Assembly: GCA_930367205.1 (NCBI GenBank)
Contig: OV884013.1
Coordinates: 85,747,333 to 85,811,332 of the forward strand
Source of the DNA: Acanthosoma haemorrhoidale
Taxonomy: Eukaryota; Arthropoda; Insecta; Hemiptera; Acanthosomatidae
DNA length: 64,000 nucleotides
Direction of reading: 5' to 3'
The translations under genes and the position numbers were made by a program. Shown here piece after piece: positions 40,301-52,082 of this stretch (position 1 is the stretch's first letter; every line of letters starts with the position of its first letter). Under the pieces are notes generated by a model. It saw only the letters and a program-made list of their open reading frames with translations. It had not been told where the DNA came from and made no database searches.

Positions 40301-40844
40301 TCAATTCCAACACGTAGTAAATAATTTTATTTCCTTGGTGACACTATAAATAAGCACAGAACTAGGCTTCAGTATGTAAAGGCATTAAATCCAAACACAC
40401 ATAGACACATATACGTATACAACGGCAGAATAAGTATGTGCTTGTTATGAGGCTGAAAGAAGTGGTTGGTTGTTAGGTCGTTAAAACTCTTTGGCCATCG
40501 ACACCTGACAGAACTATAAAAAAAAAAACTAATAAAACCATAGTAAGTGGGTTTATTTGAAAGTTGTACTTCTCTCCGTGTCTCGATTATTCCTTCTTGG
40601 CTTCACTTTAGCGACAGTTTTAAAATGCTTGCTTTATATATAATATTTATATATAATCTTGCTAAGAACAAGTAGAAGGGGCTTGAGCAGAACTGTATAC
40701 CTGCCTCGTGACTTCATAGAAGTCACTGATGGTTCCTGTTATTTTTAAGTAATCAACGGCATCCCTCCTTACTTCCCTTACTCCCTACTTCCCAGAATCT
40801 TATTCTTTTCTTATACTTATGTCTCAGTTTTTAGCCCCAGAGAT
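34359..40844. other. Mostly non-coding stretch
   Basis: No gene is recognised. Paired sense and antisense frames at 37943-38213 are unsupported. A GC-rich island at 36510-36830 is listed separately. A poly(C) run occurs near 39928. Confidence 0.45.
36510..36840. other. GC-rich island of unknown nature
   Basis: This block is clearly GC- and CpG-richer than its flanks and holds CACGTG near 36830. About 90 bp after it come CTATATAAAG (TATA-like, near 36923) and AATAAA (near 36937). It lacks the CGTGGGAA and CAGGTG sites of islands A-C. A frame reading PKETFRGSDILAWAHHVRL is open for only a short way. It could be an LTR, an old exon or a promoter; I cannot decide. Confidence 0.3.
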
Positions 40845-40959
40845 GAAGGTGAGCCTCATCACCTAGTGAGTGTATGTGTATTGGACTTATTAACAACAAT
40901 CTGAAAGTATTATATTTTATGCACTCCTTCGAATGCGTCTGCGAATGCAGCACGAGGAG
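40845..40959 (+). repeat. Dispersed repeat, copy 1 (about 115 bp)
   Basis: It begins with 24 bp (40845-40868) that are identical to the complement of 53578-53601, and ends with TATGCACTCCTTC..AATGC and CACGAGGAG, which recur in the same order and spacing in that second copy. The middle is diverged. No terminal inverted repeats or target duplications are evident. It is an unclassified dispersed repeat, perhaps the end of a larger transposon. Confidence 0.7.
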
Positions 40960-41632
40960 ACAGCTGTAATTACAAATTTATTTATTTATTTTTGTTATTG
41001 TATATATATTATCAATAAAGAGGTTTTGAAAGGGGGGGGGGAAAGCCCCAGACCTCACTTGTGCCTAGACATCCCACCCAGTATGTAGTAACGTAACTCT
41101 TAATATTTGTATATACCAGTGTTTTGATTGTACTTCTTAATAAAGATTTTCTTTCTTTTTTTTTAAAAGACTCTCCTCTACAAAGATTATTTAACTGACC
41201 ATAAACATGGAAATAGCTCTGTTCTGAATTTGACAAATAAAAGCAATTATTTTAGACACTCACAAAAGGAGATCTCGCACTGACCTTACAGATTTAAATG
41301 CAACAAATTTTGATAAAGGACGTACGAAAAATTATGTGACACGTTTCTCTGGAAGATTCTTGCAATAGGCCCACGACCAAAAAAATTATTGAAGTATTAA
41401 GAATGGGACATGTTATACTATTTTTTTTTTTCATTTTATGGATAAAAACACGACATTCGCTTATATTTCAAAAACTTCTAGAAAAAATAAATGTTATTCT
41501 AAACTCCCAATTTCCTGCTCTTCTATGGGTTTATTGCAGCCTACGGAGCCATTAAAACGAGCGCCCGCACAAGTGTCAAATCGTTTTCGATCTAGTGTCG
41601 CCAAAATTCTTATTGGAATCCGGGACGGACGG

Positions 41633-41776
41633 AACAAGATCACCTCTGCTGAATATGTTTTGAGCAAAATGTATCACAGGCATTCGTTAAAATCGATAAT
41701 ATTTGTCATTTCATTTAGCTTGGCCAATGTAGGAATAAAAGTTAAATTTGTTTGGGTCCCGGCAAATTGTTGGTAG
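41633..41776 (+). pseudogene. Degenerate retrotransposon RNase H fragment
   Basis: The last 47 residues of an open frame end in SLANVGIKVKFVWVPANCW, matching the RNase H motif of non-LTR elements (..GI.VKF.WVPAHCGI..NE), preceded by a YHRHSL segment typical of the same domain. The histidine of PAHCG reads N here and the frame ends at once, so the catalytic C-terminal part is gone. The front half of the frame (41438-41632) has no recognisable similarity and is probably chance. Confidence 0.55.
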
Positions 41777-42565
41777 ACAGACGCCTTTAAGTGACTTTTC
41801 CTTTCAACCTTTTATAAATTTATTTAAGAAAAAAAAAAACATATATAAGACAAAATTTGTAATATAAAACTATGTTGTTTTGAAGAAGAAAAACGAGAAT
41901 AGAAAAAATATAATTTTTAACTGTTCCTAGGGGGCATTGACGAGAACCCTCCTACTAATGCCAAGTATATTTCCACTTAGTATGAACTTTAGTTTTTTAA
42001 AGGCTTTTTAAAGGCTTCATCGAAATCGGTCACCTTTCAGTTTCAAAGAAATGTATCTTCAATAAAATAAGCAATCACGTACAACATCGAGAGAGGTCCC
42101 TTACAACATCGCAAAGGTATAAATTAAGGTTTGTCCAAAGCATCCTTTAGACAGTGAGTATATGCAATGTAGATACGAGTATGTTACAAAATTTTCATGT
42201 TTGTTACTCTATTTTCAATTTCGTTTTGTTTTTCTGTTCAAATTATTCAAGGTTAGGGTGCCTCAGAGACTAATACACCCAGTGTATCTCAGTTTAAATT
42301 GAAGTAAGTATTAAATTTCGCCGCTAAAAAAAAATATTGGCGGGGTGCACTTAGAAAAATTTAAATATTTGCTTCCTAATAGAATTATTTCGGCTTTCAA
42401 TTTTTCTTAATTAATATTAAACGTTTTTAGTGATAAGGGGCTATAAATGTGAAAGAAACCCCCAATAAATACTAAAAAAATTATACAGAAATTTCTATTT
42501 TGATATCTTGTGTAAGTGATCTCTAGAAATTTATCAAAGATTTTTTTTTAATTTTATGTTATATG

Positions 42566-42958
42566 TGTGGAAACTGTTAAAAAAAATACTTGCGGAAGTG
42601 AATTTAAACCCTCAGAGACCAGCATCACGCCCATTGTTGACCAGAGAACATCGTAGGCCTCTTTTGGAATCTGCTGGGGAAAACCTTATGAGGGCTGAAA
42701 ACGAATGGAACAAAGTGTAGTTTTGAGATGAGTAATGCTTCTCTCTTTATACACCAGATGGGCGGATGAGAGTTTGCCGACGGGCTGGTGAGTCCTATGC
42801 TGAGTGTAATGTCACTGGGAAAGTTCGGTGTGTGGTGATTCTTCGACGGGGAACACAGATCTCTACGATGTTTGTTCTCTGCTCAACAACGCCCCTGACC
42901 TTGTTATCTGAGGGTTTAAATTCACTTCAGCAAGTATTTTTCTGGCAGTTTCTACATT
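42566..42958. repeat. Inverted linker copies of a Tc1-like transposon
   Basis: The segment reading GTGGAAACTGTT..TACTTGCGGAAGTGAATTTAAACCCTCAG at 42566-42616 recurs as its reverse complement at 42909-42958, and a weaker match continues inward. The two copies encode the same Tc1 linker in opposite directions, so two Tc1-like fragments are fused in inverted orientation around about 290 bp of catalytic region. Confidence 0.65.
42615..42910 (+). pseudogene. Tc1-like transposase remnant, catalytic part (+ strand)
   Basis: The frame RPLLTREHRRPLLESAGE, then ENEWNKV, a stop, DE, a stop, CFSLYTPDGRMRVCRRAGES and YAECNVTGKV, follows the Tc1-like pattern from the linker to the first catalytic aspartate (normally FSDESRF). 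At least three in-frame stops and missing residues (no GGGSVMVWG after GKV) show that it is dead. It is flanked by inverted copies of the linker segment (see the inverted-repeat entry). Confidence 0.75.
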
Positions 42959-43042
42959 TTGCTACTCTCCGAGTTGTACGAAGAAGTTGAGCAGTCTCAG
43001 TAGCAGTTGAAAACCGATTCCGTAAGTTGTACAGTAAACCGG

Positions 43043-43231
43043 TCATCTCTTGCCCCTGTCACTCGCGGCTGATCTGATCCCTAGTCTACGATTGCACAAA
43101 CCTGTCACACGGTATCGTGTAATTGCCCTTCGAACAGTAATTTTAGGTAAACCCAACGCACCGCCTGCATATCTTTGGCTTTGGCTGTATTCCACTAAAA
43201 CAACAGCACGGGCTACTTGCTCGACCGTCAA
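43043..43231 (-). pseudogene. Tc1-like transposase remnant, N-terminal HTH (- strand)
   Basis: The minus-strand frame MTVEQVARAVVLVEYSQSQR, then YAGGALGLPKITVRRAITRY and RVTGLCNRRLG, is the paired-type helix-turn-helix of Tc1-like transposases (..Q.ARA..L...G.SQR..AR.LGV..STV.RA..R...TG..TRRPG). Continuing on the minus strand, the linker segment ETARKILAEVNLNPQ is found at 42913-42957. So on this strand the element runs HTH, then linker, and then meets the opposite-strand copy. Decayed and non-functional. Confidence 0.7.
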
Positions 43232-43759
43232 AACTATTTTTTAATTAAAAACAAATCAAAACAATATATGTATTAATTAAAAAAAGCCGAAATCTGAAAT
43301 AATTTTATTAGGGAGATATATTTGAATTTTTCAAGTGTATGATTGATGTAAAATTCGCCTGCTGAGAAAAACAGTGAACAAACTTAATATATTATCAAAT
43401 TGGGTGGGGATGGAAAAGTGGAAAGGGTCACAAGGTCGTTGATCCTATGTCAGTGGGTAGTTGTTAGGTACGAGAAATCTATAACGGAATTTATGTCAAC
43501 ACTGACGATTACAAAGCAAAACTGAAAATTTTACCAAATTTCCTACGCTATCATCTCAAAACTGCTTTATAGGAGTTTGGTCACTGCTGCTCTCTGCAAA
43601 TATCATTTCCACGCAACGTTCAGTCGAACCTTTCTGACATATGACAAATAAATAAGTTAAAAAGTTAGCTCAACAGTGATAAATATTAATTGTTGGTAAA
43701 AATCATCTGCTGTTGATCATTTAATTAAAAAAGTACATCTACCTGACAAAAGACTAGTT
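43232..43759. other. Non-coding AT-rich stretch
   Basis: No gene or repeat is recognised. Confidence 0.5.
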
Positions 43760-44130
43760 GTTCATCGCTGGCATAGATCCCCGCTTCGCTGCGTTGACTG
43801 CTGCCGGATCATTCCATTACGCCAGTTACTGTACTGAAATAAAACTGTTTTCAGTAGCTGCGTGGGAACGGGCCGCCTCTTCCATTCCCTGGTTCGGCTA
43901 ATCTAATTATACTCGCTTCTCTTTCTTGGTCGGTTCCTCTCAGCGGGCTGCCGTCTCCAATCTCCTGCCTCCGTCTTGGGGTGCCTTGCGTCAGCGGGAG
44001 CATCGGCAATAGGCTGATTTAATGGTTGGACAGCGTCCTTGGGTCGTCTGGTGTCCGTCACATAAACCACACGTGGCTTCACCTCAGTAATCCAAATTCG
44101 TGCTGCTAGCAGCGTATTAGAGAAATCAAC
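43760..44130. promoter_or_regulatory. CpG-rich island E with one Su(H)-type site
   Basis: A GC-rich block about 1.3 kb upstream of the SNAPC1-like start codon. It has CGTGGGAA at 43861-43868 and CACGTG near 44082, but no CAGGTG next to the Su(H)-type site. It may be an unrelated CpG-rich promoter or a regulatory block. No exon is recognised in it. Confidence 0.3.
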
Positions 44131-45289
44131 TCAAGTGAGTCAAGATACGTCGCACGATTGGGGTTCACTAACGGTTGCAAAAACGTTTGTAACAACAGTG
44201 GAACGCTGGTTGAGGCTTGTGATAAGCGGACGTTGAAATCATTTACAATGAAGTACTAGATTGAAAAATGCGTCTGTCATCGTCAGAGGCAGCGATCAGT
44301 CGACCACTGAAGTCATTGGAGAATGGTATTAGCATACAGTTTTGAAAGCCAACGATAGAAATCGCTCTGTTTTTTTAAGCCGATTTTAATTGTGTTTTTT
44401 TTACATTTATTTAACTGTATAGAATTGATAAATATATATATATATATATTTTTTTAACTGGTTTTGGTGACCGAGGTGGCTTGGCAGATAAACAATGTAT
44501 TTTTCCTCAGATAATATTGAGTAGTTGAAACGATCATTTGATTAATATTTGAAAAGCAATGCTACCTAAGCCACATACTTGCACCAAATCATAGCTGGAC
44601 TTTTTCATTATTTGAATGGTTTTTTAAATTTAAAGTCTATTTGTTACAAGAATTATGAATCTAATTATATTTATGTTTCAACAAATGTAAAGGAAATAGG
44701 GATAAAGCAACTTATTCAAGAGTCACTTGCGAGACTTTCTTGAGTTTCTGAAAAACCTGCAATCAAATGTTTGCGAAAAAAAAATTGTTGATATCGTTTT
44801 ATATTTTAAAAAACTGCTCAGAAAATACACTTTCAACAGATAAAAAAAAATTAAACGGCTAAAATATTGACATAAAACACGCAAAACCTATTTGGACTGT
44901 ATTAAATAATCGATTTAACTACTGGTTTTTAAAACTTAATTTTTAGGAATCTATTTGGAATTCATGTTTCGTCACTAACCAAGGGAAAAATCCTAACTAG
45001 CTTCTGAGCAGTGACCTTACAAATCTTAAAGTTACCGAAGTGGGGCAGTAATTGTATCTCAAAGGAAAAAAAAACGATTTCGTTTGTGTTGTCACATATT
45101 TCAAGGTGTTGTGCTATATATACCTTTAAAATTTATAAACACAATGATTATAAGCTTCATGCAGAAGAGGATTGTAGAATAAATAATCGTTTTTCGACAA
45201 TCTTCATAACATAAATATGTATTAAACCCCGGCCATTGCCAAAATATAGTTCCTGTACTTTAGGGCGTGCCTAAATACAATTTATTGAG
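44131..45289. other. Non-coding stretch
   Basis: No gene is recognised. A short AT repeat lies near 44430-44450. Confidence 0.5.
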
Positions 45290-45428
45290 CGCTCATGACG
45301 CGGCTGCGTCGCCGCTGTTACATGTCAACTTAGCTCAGTCCGTCCATCATTCGTTAGTTCTTGCTCTGCATATTGACTTCCTCGGTCGACAATTAGTTCA
45401 GACGTAAATGGTGTAAGCAGCTACCCTG
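45290..45428 (+). promoter_or_regulatory. Promoter and 5' UTR of the SNAPC1-like gene
   Basis: A CpG-containing block ends at the ATG at 45429. TCAGTCC near 45335 fits the insect initiator consensus and TCAGACG near 45400 is a second candidate. No TATA box is obvious, which is usual for a housekeeping transcription factor. Confidence 0.45.
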
Positions 45429-45953
45429 ATGTCCGAAGTATCGCCAGCTGGTGTCCGTGAGGACTTCAAGAAGCTCATGCACAAATTCACATCCCTGAGA
45501 AGTTATGACTTCCAGGAGTTCTCGAGTACATGGAACGCTTTGAAATACTTCTGTATCTACTGGTAATTTTTTTCTTCTTTAGTTTAGAATTCTTAATCTT
45601 TAGTTTAGGTTAACAATGATTCAATCAAAAACATTTTTGAGGGATTGTCTTTCATTGTATGTCAACCTAATCTCTGTATTATTTTACATGATCGGTTTAT
45701 GTTATGCTTATTTTAGTTTATGTATAATTGTTCTTATGTATGAAGGATGGCCTAGTGACTATTTTTATGCTTTTTTAGTTTTGTAATAATGACCTTTAAC
45801 TAGGTATAATTAATTACATATATTTTTATTTCATTTTTAATTTGTTTTCCTTTTATTTTATTTTCTGCTTTATTTAAGATAGTAGTATTTGTTTACCAGA
45901 TGTAGTAGAACATGTGTATATACAACAATTTCAAGAGCCTATCAAATAGGGAC

Positions 45954-45989
<36 letters not shown>

Positions 45990-46167
45990 GCTCTATAAAC
46001 CAGTGTATAATATTATTTATTATCACAGGAAGGCAATGGAGATAAGAGTCACCCATGGGGACCTAAAAGAATATGATCCCATGGAGAGCTTTATGAAGCT
46101 GTGTTTCATGGATGCATTCCATCATGTTTGCTGTGAAGTTCAAGTAGGTTCAGTAGAGAATTTTTAG
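45429..46167 (+). CDS. SNAPC1 (SNAP43)-like gene, two exons, apparently lacking the middle of the domain
   Basis: SNAPC1 is a subunit of the small-nuclear-RNA activating complex, which binds the proximal sequence element of snRNA promoters for RNA polymerases II and III. Exon 1 (45429-45562) encodes MSEVSPAGVREDFKKLMHKF, then TSLRSYDFQEFSSTWNALKY, matching the SNAPC1 N-terminus (D...L...F....S..F..F...W...K). It ends in TG|GTAATT. Exon 2 begins after TTATCACAG at 46029 and encodes KAMEIRVTHGDLKEY..DAFHHVCCEV, matching the later IRV..D..E....DA..V block. The phases agree, so exon 1 plus exon 2 stay open to a stop at 46165-46167. About 50 family residues normally between the blocks are absent from the 466-nt intron. 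It is therefore a truncated paralog, a decaying copy, or an exon-skipped form. A GTAGGT at 46144 could also be a donor to further exons. Confidence 0.6.
45957..45986. repeat. Homopolymer T run (30 bp)
   Basis: An uninterrupted T tract inside the intron of the SNAPC1-like gene. It could be the tail of a reverse-transcribed insertion on the minus strand, but no element body is recognised next to it. Confidence 0.9.
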
Positions 46168-46275
46168 GACATTCCCTGTGTTCAGGAATGGCAAGTTTCT
46201 TAATAAGGTGCTATTCGTAGACTGAATTTTTTTAGTTTATTAATTTTAGCCTTGCTATTAATTTAAATTATAATT

Positions 46276-46468
46276 ACCCCTGTTGGGCTTTCACCACAGT
46301 CCCTAAATCACCTGCACCTCACCCGAGGTCTCCTACACTCCTCATTTTCTACAACCTTTAAATAGGTCCCACCTAGCACAAGGATCCATTTATCCCAAAT
46401 ATTTTAATTTATTTTCCCTTATTTCTAATTTTTCAAGTTTGAGAGCTTTGACAAAAAAAAAAAAAAAA
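46276..46468 (+). mobile_element. Non-LTR retrotransposon 3' tail
   Basis: It is alignable over its length with the 3' untranslated part at 28.93-29.05 kb (TTTCACCAC.GT.CC.TAA, ACACTCCT, then AGCACAAGGATCC) and with the minus-strand tail ending at 10000 (TTTGAGAGCTTTG before the poly(A) at 46453-46468). There is no coding part. The flanks AAATTATAATTAC before and AAATTGTAACAC after are only roughly alike, so a target duplication is uncertain. It lies about 110 bp after the stop of the SNAPC1-like gene and could influence its 3' end. Confidence 0.7.
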
Positions 46469-48697
46469 TAAATTGTAACACTATATTTATTCTATTCCTC
46501 CTATTTCACATAAAAAAATATACATAGGCAGGAATCGGAATAAGTCAATACATCTCTGCAGTTAAGTGAAAAATGGAAATTAGTAGAAAAATAACAATAA
46601 AATATGAAAAGAGTAAAAAAGTGTCGGTTTGGTTATTAGAAAGGGAAGGATTATATTGGCATAAAAAAAATTTCCCCTCAGGATAGTGAAAATGTAGTAG
46701 ATATGAGAAGTTTTGCTTTGTTGTCAGACCTAGAACCAACGATAAATACTCCTTACTTTCCTTATAACAACTCAAACTCTACAAAGCCGTTGTTGGATTT
46801 CAGATATTTTGGAAGAAATAATAACTTTCTGTTATTTCAATTATACTGACAGGATGCCACCCTAAGATTATATATAATAGTGGACATTGATTTTTAAAAT
46901 GATCAAAAATAGGACATTTACATGTACAAAAAAATATAAAATTTGTCCCCGTTCTTTGCCCTAAGTGTCTACACGCTCATACTATGAAGTTAATTTATAT
47001 GGCTTCCTTATGATATGTATCAGGATGCTGGATATCAGATGTTTGATGAATTTAAAATGATTGAAAGACAATAAAAAAAAGTACTATGTTTTAACAATTA
47101 AAAAGAAAATTAATCATTTAAACAACATGTTTTGCTTTGTTTACAAGGACAAAAATTAATTACATTTCTTATTTAAAATTTGGAAGTTCACTAGTATGCC
47201 ATCAACAAAAGCATCTGAGAACTCATCTCAATTAAGAAACAGTAAGGGTAAAAAAAGATATCTCTACAATTCCTAAAATGTTACACATAAAATAAATGAA
47301 TTAATTATGAAATGATGAACAAAATTTAGATCTCATTCACATTATTTAATTAAACTTAATTAAATTTGGATTCTTTAAAATTGTGTGACTCACTTGTAGA
47401 GATACCACTTTCCTGCATATATCATACAACACTATAACTGACCCAGGTCTATATTATGTTAACAGCTCTGATACAATACCTGTTATCAATTAACATACTT
47501 GTTCATACCACTAGAATTTTTTGTAGTTAAAAAATGTTCATACATCAGAAGCTCCTAACCAAATAGCCCCTAACCAGAGCTGTGGTGGAAGTGCTTGTGA
47601 AAATGCGCAAGTGACAAAAAGTTTAATATCTTAAATATTACTATAAAATTTTTTTCATGTAACCTATAGTTTAATTATTCATTTGATATGATCAAACTAT
47701 TTTTTTTTAAATTATTTAATAAAATATTAAAACTCTTATTCTTCCCTTATGAATCCAAGGGTGAGGAACTTTGTAAATCACATACCATTTTGTTGGCTGC
47801 CTAGGTTACAGCAAACATTAATTCGCATTACGTGAGTGTCTCCTTTCCCAAAACAAAAACTGATGAATTGATTCAAAAGCAACTTTAACAATAGTCAATA
47901 ACTAATTAATTCAGTACTGGATGATACAATTATACAAAGATTGTAATGCTGATTATTGTCGTATATAATTATATATGGTTATGATTAACAACAAAAAATA
48001 AATAGTTAAAAAACAAACAATTAAGTTTACTTTCATATAAATGTGGACAAGAATAAACGTTTATTAGAAAATTAAGGATGTGAGGGAAAATCTACTTCAA
48101 GTGGTTCACAACTGCAGCTGCGACTGATTTGGCCTCTTACTTTAGACACTTTCCTATGGGATAACTTCTCTTCTTCACAAAACTGAGTAGCATATTAAAA
48201 AAAAACTTATTTATAACTGAATAAAACACATTTAACCACAAAGTTAACAAGTACAAAGCTGCACAGAAGAGCTGTTTTTGTGACGGGCTGCCTTTTTTGA
48301 CTGAAATGACTTGAATAGGGTGACTGTCTGTTAAAAAACAAATCTCTTGCCTTTTCCTAAGCCATTTCAACTGAAATAAATTTTTAGCTAATATTTTTTG
48401 TTTGATATACATAATAATACTATAATAATAATATTATATATATAATACTTAATATATTTTAGCTAATAGTTTAATTTTAGCTAATGATAAATGTTTAGGT
48501 ATAATCTATTTAGGTGCGGTTAATGTGAAAATTCTAAGAAAAATCACAGAGGTTTTTGTGATATTATCAATGTTTCTTATATCAAATAACAAAATAATAT
48601 ATAACTACATTTCTTACTAAATTATATAAATAGAAGAAAAATATCAAAATGAAAAAAAAACCCTAAATAATTCAATTACAAAACTTAAAATAGACAA
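46469..48697. other. Non-coding AT-rich stretch
   Basis: No gene or repeat is recognised. Minus-strand frames at 46545-46775 and 48137-48412 have no family resemblance. Confidence 0.5.
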
Positions 48698-49943
48698 CCC
48701 ATTGAGTCATAAAAAATGACCGATTTCATTTTCTTGGATATTGTAATCCACTATATCCAGTGCACTAAATGAATTTTTACAATGTTAGCAAAATGGCCTT
48801 GTCTTGCCTTCAGTTTTGTTTTAGCATTCGGTTAAACAACATGACACTAAAATTTGAAATATTGCTAATATTACACCATTATTGGAAATTTAAGTTTTCT
48901 GCCACCAAAACAACCCATTTGGCATGGCAATTCGAAGAAGAGGATGCTCTGTTCTGAGCGGATGGAGTAGATAGTAGAGAAATTTGAAACTCCATAAAAG
49001 GGGAGATCAGCCTCAAGAGGAAAGAGGGTTCTGGACAAAAATCATCATTCAATATGGAAACTCTGCTGGACTTTGTCGAGGCAGACCCAATGAAAAGTAC
49101 TCAGGAATTGGCAAGAGAGCTTGGAGTTTCTCAATCCACCATTAATTGTAGGCTGCATAACTTGTGAAAAGTTAATCGCTGATCAAGGGTGGTCCCCCAA
49201 AAGGTAAGGTGACCACTGAGCAGGCACAACATCTATTAGGAATTTGTCAATAAGGTCTGAAAACCCCAAATTAACATCATTTCATTAAAAGAATTGTTAC
49301 TTGCAATGAAAAGTGGATTTATTGGAGAAAATCTAAGAGTAAGAAACAATGGCTGGACTGTAATCAGCCTGCTGTACTAGTCGCTAAACAAGGGCAATTC
49401 AAAAAAAGACTATACTCTCTGTATTTTGAAATTACGATGGCATAATTCATTCTAGAAGATCAAACCATTGAATCAGAACTTTATAGTGATCGGTTACAAA
49501 GAATGTATGATGTTGTGACCCAGTGTTATCCAGGATTACAAACAGAAATTGGGTTTTGTTTCAACAAGATAATGTCCAACCACACACTTCTCATTACAAG
49601 AATCAAAAATTTCAGAACTGGACGGGATTGAACTACTCCCTCACCCTGCTTACAGACTGGACTTAGCACCTTCCGACTACCATCTGTTCCGGTCAATGGG
49701 TCACTATCTTCAAGGAAATACCTTCAGTTCTCTGTACAAAGTTTAAAATGGTGTTGCAGAATTCTTCTGTTCAAAACCCAAAGAGTGCTATTGTGAAGGA
49801 ATCCATCAGCTAGCCTCGAGATAGCAACAAACCATAGAACACAATAGTATATACTTTGGATATTCGAAAAAAAATTGTGTTAAAATAACATTATTTTCAA
49901 ATTAGCTAGAAAAATGGTCATTTTTTATGGCTGACTCGTCCCA
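48698..49943 (+). mobile_element. Decayed mariner-family element
   Basis: The ends share GAGTCA followed by ATAAAAAATGACC: left at 48704-48721, right as its complement at 49914-49935, with a 4-bp gap in the left copy. The element is about 1.25 kb, the usual mariner size. The flanking TA duplications are not preserved cleanly (TA before 48693 only). It encloses a broken transposase in the + direction. Confidence 0.75.
48990..49880 (+). pseudogene. Mariner transposase, multiply broken
   Basis: Blocks in several frames follow the mariner order: METLLDFVEADPMKSTQELA with RELGVSQSTINCRLHNL (helix-turn-helix), TCNEKWIYWRKSKSKKQWLD, LYSDRLQRMYDVV, FQQDNVQPHTSHYK, ELDGIELLPHPAY, LDLAPSDYHLFRSM, and FFCSKPKECYCEGIHQLASR. 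In the DD34D triad, the first aspartate of TCDEKW is now N, the second (QQDN) and third (APSD) remain. Several stops and frameshifts separate the blocks, so no transposase can be made. The open frame at 48769-48957 may hold remnants of the N-terminal end but is not recognisable. Confidence 0.85.
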
Positions 49944-51911
49944 TCATTTGCATGACTGAAGTTATTTCTGTAAACTTGGTGACTTACTCCAAACATCGCC
50001 AAGCCACTATTAAACTCAAAACACAATTAGTCTATTTTTTTAAGATAAAGTCACAAATGTTATCATTCATATAAGAGAGGATTAAATAAAAATCAAGATA
50101 AAATTACATTACATCCCATTACTTAACCATCCAGTCTGTACAGGTCCCAGATAATTAAATATTAAGACAGTAGCATGATGTAGTTTTTTGTATTTCTAAT
50201 AACACTCTTTATTGTTCAGTGACAGGTACTAGAAGAAGGTGAAAATCTCTCTTCCGCTCAAGTCAAAAACATCCCCAATTCAGGTTTAATGAAACAAAAA
50301 AATATGGTAGTTGAGCAGTATATGTCTGAAAATTGCCAGAGATGTGCCAAACTTCATTTCCTCTAAATTGAGTAAGACAGCATGAATTAAAAATTCAATT
50401 TGTTCTTCTGCCTAAATCCCCTTCATTTTCTCATTTTTTCAATTATATCAATATTTTGCCGATTCTCAATTTTATTTGATTATTTAGTATAAAATAAATT
50501 AGGTACTTATTTTTATGCCATTTAAATTTTATGTTTATTAACAGAAATGTCTTTGTAAAAGAAAACTCTTTCAACTGAAGTAGATTTGTTTTAGAAACTG
50601 CACATTCATTACAACACTGTAAGCATTCAGTTACAATAACATATGTTAAGCACGAAAGTCCATCAATTGTTATAACCTCATATTTGATTTATAGACATAA
50701 ATTTTTTGGCGAAGAATGCACTGGACAGTAAATACTATAAACCTAAATTCAAAATCATAAGTGTGACTGCCTGAAAATTTGAAAGCTCATAATTTTAATA
50801 AAGAATATTATTAATTTTTATAATCCAATGAAAAAAGATACTGACTGGGCCTATATTATTGTTTTGGACTAATAAGTATCAAACAAGTGGCATCAAAGAC
50901 ATTATCTAGTAATTATGAATATATAAATATTATATTTTATGTAATAAGCCGGCATTAGGTAAAAAAGTACACCATTCAGCTATCCAAAATAGGAATCTGA
51001 GAGAGGTGCTTGGACAAAAGAATGTAAGCTTTCTTGATTTATAATAAAACTTTTACTTCTTAGTGAATCATAAGTCTGTGGCCAACACTCAGGCTTTTTA
51101 ATTAAAGTTTAATAAAATATCAATCTGTGGGATGGTCCTTTGTAAATCAATCACTGCTTTGATGGGTGAACATGGGATCAAAAAACTGATACTGGATAAA
51201 TGAATTTTTGGCTAGGAGTGTGTGGTTTCATCAAAGAAAAAAATCATTGCTAAACATAATTTATAATAAGGAAAATAATTGTGCAACAAGGGGGCTCAAA
51301 TGATAAGAGCTGCTCAATAGGATGTAGATTTTCTGAAGGACTCAAAACTTTCCTACTCCAGTAAAATCCCAGCACATCATGTTGTATGAATACATTGGGA
51401 CCACTCTTAAACCATATGAAGACAATAATACAATTTTCTTTTTATGTTACAGACCTGTGGGCTTGAAAAATATGGGTGGTGGATCAACTGCTATAAATCT
51501 GCAAATTAGTGGAAGCAGAATAACATATATTTTTAGTTTCTAAAATGTTTATCTGTCTATTTAGCATTATTGTTATTAATTTTAAAATGTAACGAATGGT
51601 GATTAATGTGCTTTCTTTCTTTATTTATTTCTCCCTAATTATCATAAATATAGCCAAATGTGCCACAATGGAAGGCTATTGAACTATTTTTTTGACAACA
51701 CTTTCTGGTTATTTTAAACTAAAACAATTCTATAATGCAATAAAGGTATATGGGTGATAAATAGATTGGAAAGTTTTGTGGTCCTATTATCAGTGTAAAT
51801 AGAGAAGACAAATATAATACTAGGGAACAAAAAACAATATTTTTTTGGCTCAGGTAAAAAATAAGTGATTATGATAGTAATTTTTTTTCATAGCCCCTTA
51901 AAAAATTACAA
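49944..51911. other. Non-coding AT-rich stretch
   Basis: No gene or repeat is recognised between the two mariner elements. Confidence 0.5.
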
Positions 51912-52082
51912 TAGGAGGGTGGTCTGAAAAGTTTCCGACCTCAACATGAAGATAGCAGCAGTCGTAATTCAAAGCTAGTGAATTTCGTTGTTCATCTGTT
52001 GACAGTTACTCACCAAAATTTCAGCCATTTTGGACGTGCAGTTGTGTAACAGTCGTTTGAGTGAGTAGATGTGAGTGTTTTT

